A DNA stretch of 64,000 bases from an uncultured Candidatus Poseidoniales archaeon (GTDB taxonomy: Archaea > Thermoplasmatota > Poseidoniia > Poseidoniales > Poseidoniaceae): positions 27,795 through 91,794 of the forward strand of contig CACLCM010000004.1 of assembly GCA_902605365.1 (NCBI GenBank), read 5' to 3'. Every line of letters begins with the position of its first letter. The first letter of the stretch is position 1. Below, in pieces: positions 61,721 to 64,000 of this stretch. The position numbers and the translations under genes were made by a program. The notes below the pieces were generated by a model. That model had not been told where the DNA came from, ran no database searches, and saw nothing but the letters and a program-made list of their open reading frames with translations.

Positions 61721-62962
61721 TTGAAGCGAAATATTTTCGATGGAATACTCAATCAAAAAACTCTCTTTGTCCAGAAGGAAGTACTGCGCCACACTCACCA
61801 GCCTAAGTCCCTACCTCATAGGGACTATGAAAGGGACCAACTTTCATTCAATTTGGTAGAGGCTTTGAAGGGCGATATACCCTCGAACATGATACTGTAT
61901 GGAGTAACCGGCGCAGGTAAAACTGCAGTGACAAAGTATGTCTGCGACCAACTCCAACGTAAGGGAGAATCAATTGGTAGATTTGTACATCCAGTTATGG
62001 TTAATTGTCGGCAAATCGACACTCAATATCGTGTTTTATCGCACCTAGGCAATGCTCTGCTTGAGGAACATGAAATTGATGATATCCCGTTTACAGGATG
62101 GCCTACAGACAGAGTATTCTCAGAATTAGTAAGAAGGATGAATGAAAGAGGCGGAGTTTACGTCTTGGTTCTTGATGAAATAGACCATCTGGTAAAGAAA
62201 GCAGGAGATGACCTTCTTTACAACCTTACAAATCTTAACGCTGAACTCAATAATGCCAGGGCTTGCGTTATTGGAATATCAAACGATTTGAAGTTTACAG
62301 ATTTCCTAGACCCTAGAGTCAGAAGTAGACTTGGACAGCAAGACATTGTTTTCAATCCATACAATGCTGAACAATTACAAGATATTCTGCGCTCACGAGC
62401 AAGTATTGGAATCGCAGAAGGTGCGATCGGTGCAGGAGTAATCGAATTGTGTGCGGCTTTAGCAGCTCAAGAACATGGAGATGCTCGATGCGCACTTGAC
62501 CTATTACGAGTTTCTACTGAAAAGGCCGAACAAGAAGGTCTGGAAGTTGTTGAACAAAATCACGTAAGGATTGCACAAGCTCAAATCGAATCTGACCAAG
62601 TAACGCCTGTGATTCGTACTTTGCCTACTCAGCAGAAATTGGTTTTAGCATCTGTGCTGATTAATGAGAAGAACGGACTAAGGAATATTCAGACTGGAGA
62701 AGTATACCATATTTACAAACAAGCGTGTACTCATATTGGTCAACAGTTCCTAACAGCAAGACGTATTTCTGGAATCATTTCAAATCTAGACATGCTTGGA
62801 TTAGTTACTGCAAAAACAATTTCAAGAGGAAGATATGGACGCAGTAAAGAAATCAATTCGTGCATCCCAACTAACATCGACCCGTGTGATGTAATGGCAA
62901 AGGCAGAGGCGATTCTAACCGAGGTTTTCTCCGCTAAATACCGCCACCAGAGTCAACTCTGA
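61721..62962 (+). CDS. cdc6: Orc1/Cdc6-type replication initiator
   Basis: About 413 residues. The AAA+ ATPase has Walker A LYGVTGAGKTAVTKYV, Walker B VLVLDEIDHLVKK, sensor 1 VIGISNDLKFTDFLDPRVRSRLG and sensor 2 region DARCALDLLRVSTEKAE. A C-terminal winged helix for origin DNA follows (LPTQQKLVLASVLINEKNGLRNIQTGEVYHIYKQ...TARRISGIISNLDMLGLV). It binds origin boxes and loads the MCM helicase. I chose TTG 61721 because a strong Shine-Dalgarno sits just before it; the ATG at 61694 lies upstream of that site. The AT-rich region in front is the likely origin. Confidence 0.93.
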   Translation: MKRNIFDGILNQKTLFVQKEVLRHTHQPKSLPHRDYERDQLSFNLVEALKGDIPSNMILYGVTGAGKTAVTKYVCDQLQRKGESIGRFVHPVMVNCRQIDTQYRVLSHLGNALLEEHEIDDIPFTGWPTDRVFSELVRRMNERGGVYVLVLDEIDHLVKKAGDDLLYNLTNLNAELNNARACVIGISNDLKFTDFLDPRVRSRLGQQDIVFNPYNAEQLQDILRSRASIGIAEGAIGAGVIELCAALAAQEHGDARCALDLLRVSTEKAEQEGLEVVEQNHVRIAQAQIESDQVTPVIRTLPTQQKLVLASVLINEKNGLRNIQTGEVYHIYKQACTHIGQQFLTARRISGIISNLDMLGLVTAKTISRGRYGRSKEINSCIPTNIDPCDVMAKAEAILTEVFSAKYRHQSQL

Positions 62963-62972
62963 GTTTGCTGCA

Positions 62973-62987
62973 AGCCCCTTCGGGGCT
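62973..62987 (+). terminator. Hairpin after cdc6
   Basis: AGCCCC-TTC-GGGGCT is a perfect 6-bp GC-rich stem with a 3-base loop, 10 bases after the cdc6 stop. There is no T run behind it. It lies directly before the next gene, so it could also be a leader hairpin. Confidence 0.5.
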
Positions 62988-63026
62988 ATGCCAACCCTCT
63001 TAACCGCGTCCAAGGTGGCACGGCGC

Positions 63027-63578
63027 ATGAGCAAAGAAAGTGAGAATGCAGAGGACAGTTTGTTCCGAATTATAACAAACCCTTCGAAGACTCTTGCTAA
63101 CTGGTATTTTTGGCTAGGTAGTCTTGGATTATTCCTGGCAATTCTAAACTTGATTGGAGAAATTCATCCAAATTATCGAGTATCATGGGGCGGTCTTCTA
63201 ACTTTCGAGGCTTGGAATAAAACATTTGAACACAAAGATACAGCCGCTGCATTCGTTGCTAGCGATGCGATATTCATGACCATTTGTGGATTGTTTACAT
63301 TTGCTGGAGCAAGATCTCTAGTCGGAGATGAACATTGGGGAGTATGGATTAGCTCAATGGCAACCAGTGAATGGTACAAAGATCTAGTCGAGCCTGGAGA
63401 AGGTGGATGGTCTCTTGTTCTAGGAACATGGTCTATGCTTGCTAGTATTGTAACATACTTCTATTGGGGAATTATGCACACTGCTTGGATTGACCCGGGG
63501 ATTTATTCTTGGTCAATTGTATTGATGGGCGCAGGTTTAGTCATGCGCATGCTATCTTCGATTGAAGATGAAGAGTGA
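63027..63578 (+). CDS. Multi-pass membrane protein, unknown function
   Basis: About 183 residues with four to five hydrophobic segments (WYFWLGSLGLFLAILNLIGEI, DAIFMTICGLFTFAGA, VLGTWSMLASIVTYFYWGIM, YSWSIVLMGAGLVMRML), a polar N-terminus and an acidic C-terminus. Trp-rich loops. No recognised family. I chose ATG 63027 (MSKESENAEDS), which has AAGGTGG upstream. The track start at 62988 would translate the end of the hairpin region. It follows cdc6 on the same strand and its stop directly abuts the convergent gene. Confidence 0.75.
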   Translation: MSKESENAEDSLFRIITNPSKTLANWYFWLGSLGLFLAILNLIGEIHPNYRVSWGGLLTFEAWNKTFEHKDTAAAFVASDAIFMTICGLFTFAGARSLVGDEHWGVWISSMATSEWYKDLVEPGEGGWSLVLGTWSMLASIVTYFYWGIMHTAWIDPGIYSWSIVLMGAGLVMRMLSSIEDEE

Positions 63579-64000
63579 TTAGTGACCATTTCGACGCAAT
63601 AACGCGTCTAAATAACCTAGCAAGATTCCTTGCCACAGCACTATTGACCATGAAGTTAGTACGAAGATTGCACGTAGTCTCTTCTTGGGCAAATCACTTC
63701 GTATGTAGGATGAAAGCCAAAACAAAGGAAGTAAGCAAATCAGTAGTATTTCTCGCGTCAAGGCCAAGTAAAATGATTCTATATTCTGTTCATCTAGTTT
63801 GAGTACATTGTTCACATATAGTGAAACGCCAAACGAACCTAATGCTAGTAAAGGTACCATCCAAAGAACAATCCATGAAGACCCAATGAAGTCATGTTTC
63901 ACTCCTTTGTATCTACGATGTATTCTAACGTGAGCCCTAGCATCTCTCTTACGCTTATTCAAGAAACGCTTGAGACCTGTTTCTGGAATATGATTGACAA
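63579..64000 (-). CDS. Membrane protein, unknown function, cut by the right edge
   Basis: The track gives 127 residues from a TTG at 63962, but the frame stays open to the window edge (reading ...HIPETGLKRFLNKRKRDARAH), so the real start may lie outside. Features seen: a very basic N-terminal part (NKRKRDARAHVRIHRRYKGVKHD) and three hydrophobic helices (WIVLWMVPLLALGSFGVSLYV, EILLICLLPLFWLSSYI, AIFVLTSWSIVLWQGILLGYL). Another short basic loop (RSDLPKKRLRA) lies between the last two. No family recognised. Confidence 0.65.
   Translation of the reverse strand, partial: VNHIPETGLKRFLNKRKRDARAHVRIHRRYKGVKHDFIGSSWIVLWMVPLLALGSFGVSLYVNNVLKLDEQNIESFYLALTREILLICLLPLFWLSSYIRSDLPKKRLRAIFVLTSWSIVLWQGILLGYLDALLRRNGH

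Overview
The window looks like chromosomal DNA from an uncultured planktonic archaeon, most likely Marine Group II Euryarchaeota (Ca. Poseidoniales, Thermoplasmatota). Archaeal information-processing genes are present: PCNA, Orc1/Cdc6, TFS, Nop5 plus fibrillarin, a TBP-fold protein and an EF-Tu-like factor. They are mixed with many bacterial-type genes (FabI, MutM, IcmF, LysE, ABC-F, CysJ, ThiI-like, a Pfa-type synthase). There are also very large surface proteins with Ca-binding DxDxDG repeats. This assignment is inferred from gene content; no rRNA is present.

Layout. 1-7.8 kb: a giant membrane-anchored surface protein, cut by the left edge, overlapping an MscS channel. 7.8-16 kb: a LysE exporter and IcmF on the minus strand, NAD(P)HX repair enzyme (+), ABC-F ATPase (-), a possible 53-aa gene, a second LysE (+). 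16-20.2 kb: MutM (+), two Sco lipoproteins and TFS (-), then the Nop5-fibrillarin pair (+). 20.2-30.4 kb: a YD-repeat-like surface protein (-), PCNA (-), a glycosyltransferase and small membrane protein (+), an ABC exporter (-), a 1564-aa subtilase with a Ca-binding repeat array (+), and tRNA-Gly(TCC). 30.5-32.7 kb: an M28 peptidase lipoprotein broken by a one-base frameshift in a G run, then small membrane proteins. 32.65-42.44 kb (-): a compact operon fabI - 2765-aa multidomain synthase - phosphopantetheinyl transferase. 42.5-51.7 kb (-): a tightly packed run of giant surface protein, unknown 265-aa protein, TBP-fold protein, TatD-type hydrolase and an acidic-tailed membrane protein. 51.8-58 kb: ThiI-like PP-loop protein (-), thioesterase (+), a 507-aa membrane protein, a degenerate translation-GTPase paralogue, a PfkB kinase and biotin carboxylase (-). 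58-64 kb: SLOG/DUF2493 protein (+), CysJ-type flavoprotein (-), MBL hydrolase (+), an AT-rich possible replication origin, Orc1/Cdc6 (+), and two membrane proteins, the last cut by the right edge.

The most striking system is the fabI-synthase-PPTase operon. One polypeptide carries KS-AT-KS-ACP-ACP-KR-DH, with a separate enoyl reductase and its own carrier-activating enzyme. Together these form a self-contained, fully reducing acyl-chain builder in an archaeal genome. Both ACP domains carry Thr (GIDTVKQ) where the phosphopantetheine-bearing Ser is expected, and a perfect hairpin covers the likely fabI ribosome binding site. Other notable points are a TBP-fold protein lacking the DNA-kinking Phe residues, a translation factor paralogue without a P-loop, a giant surface protein with a cytoplasmic helix-hairpin-helix tail, and the origin candidate next to Orc1/Cdc6.

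I found no CRISPR array, insertion sequence, integrase or rRNA gene.
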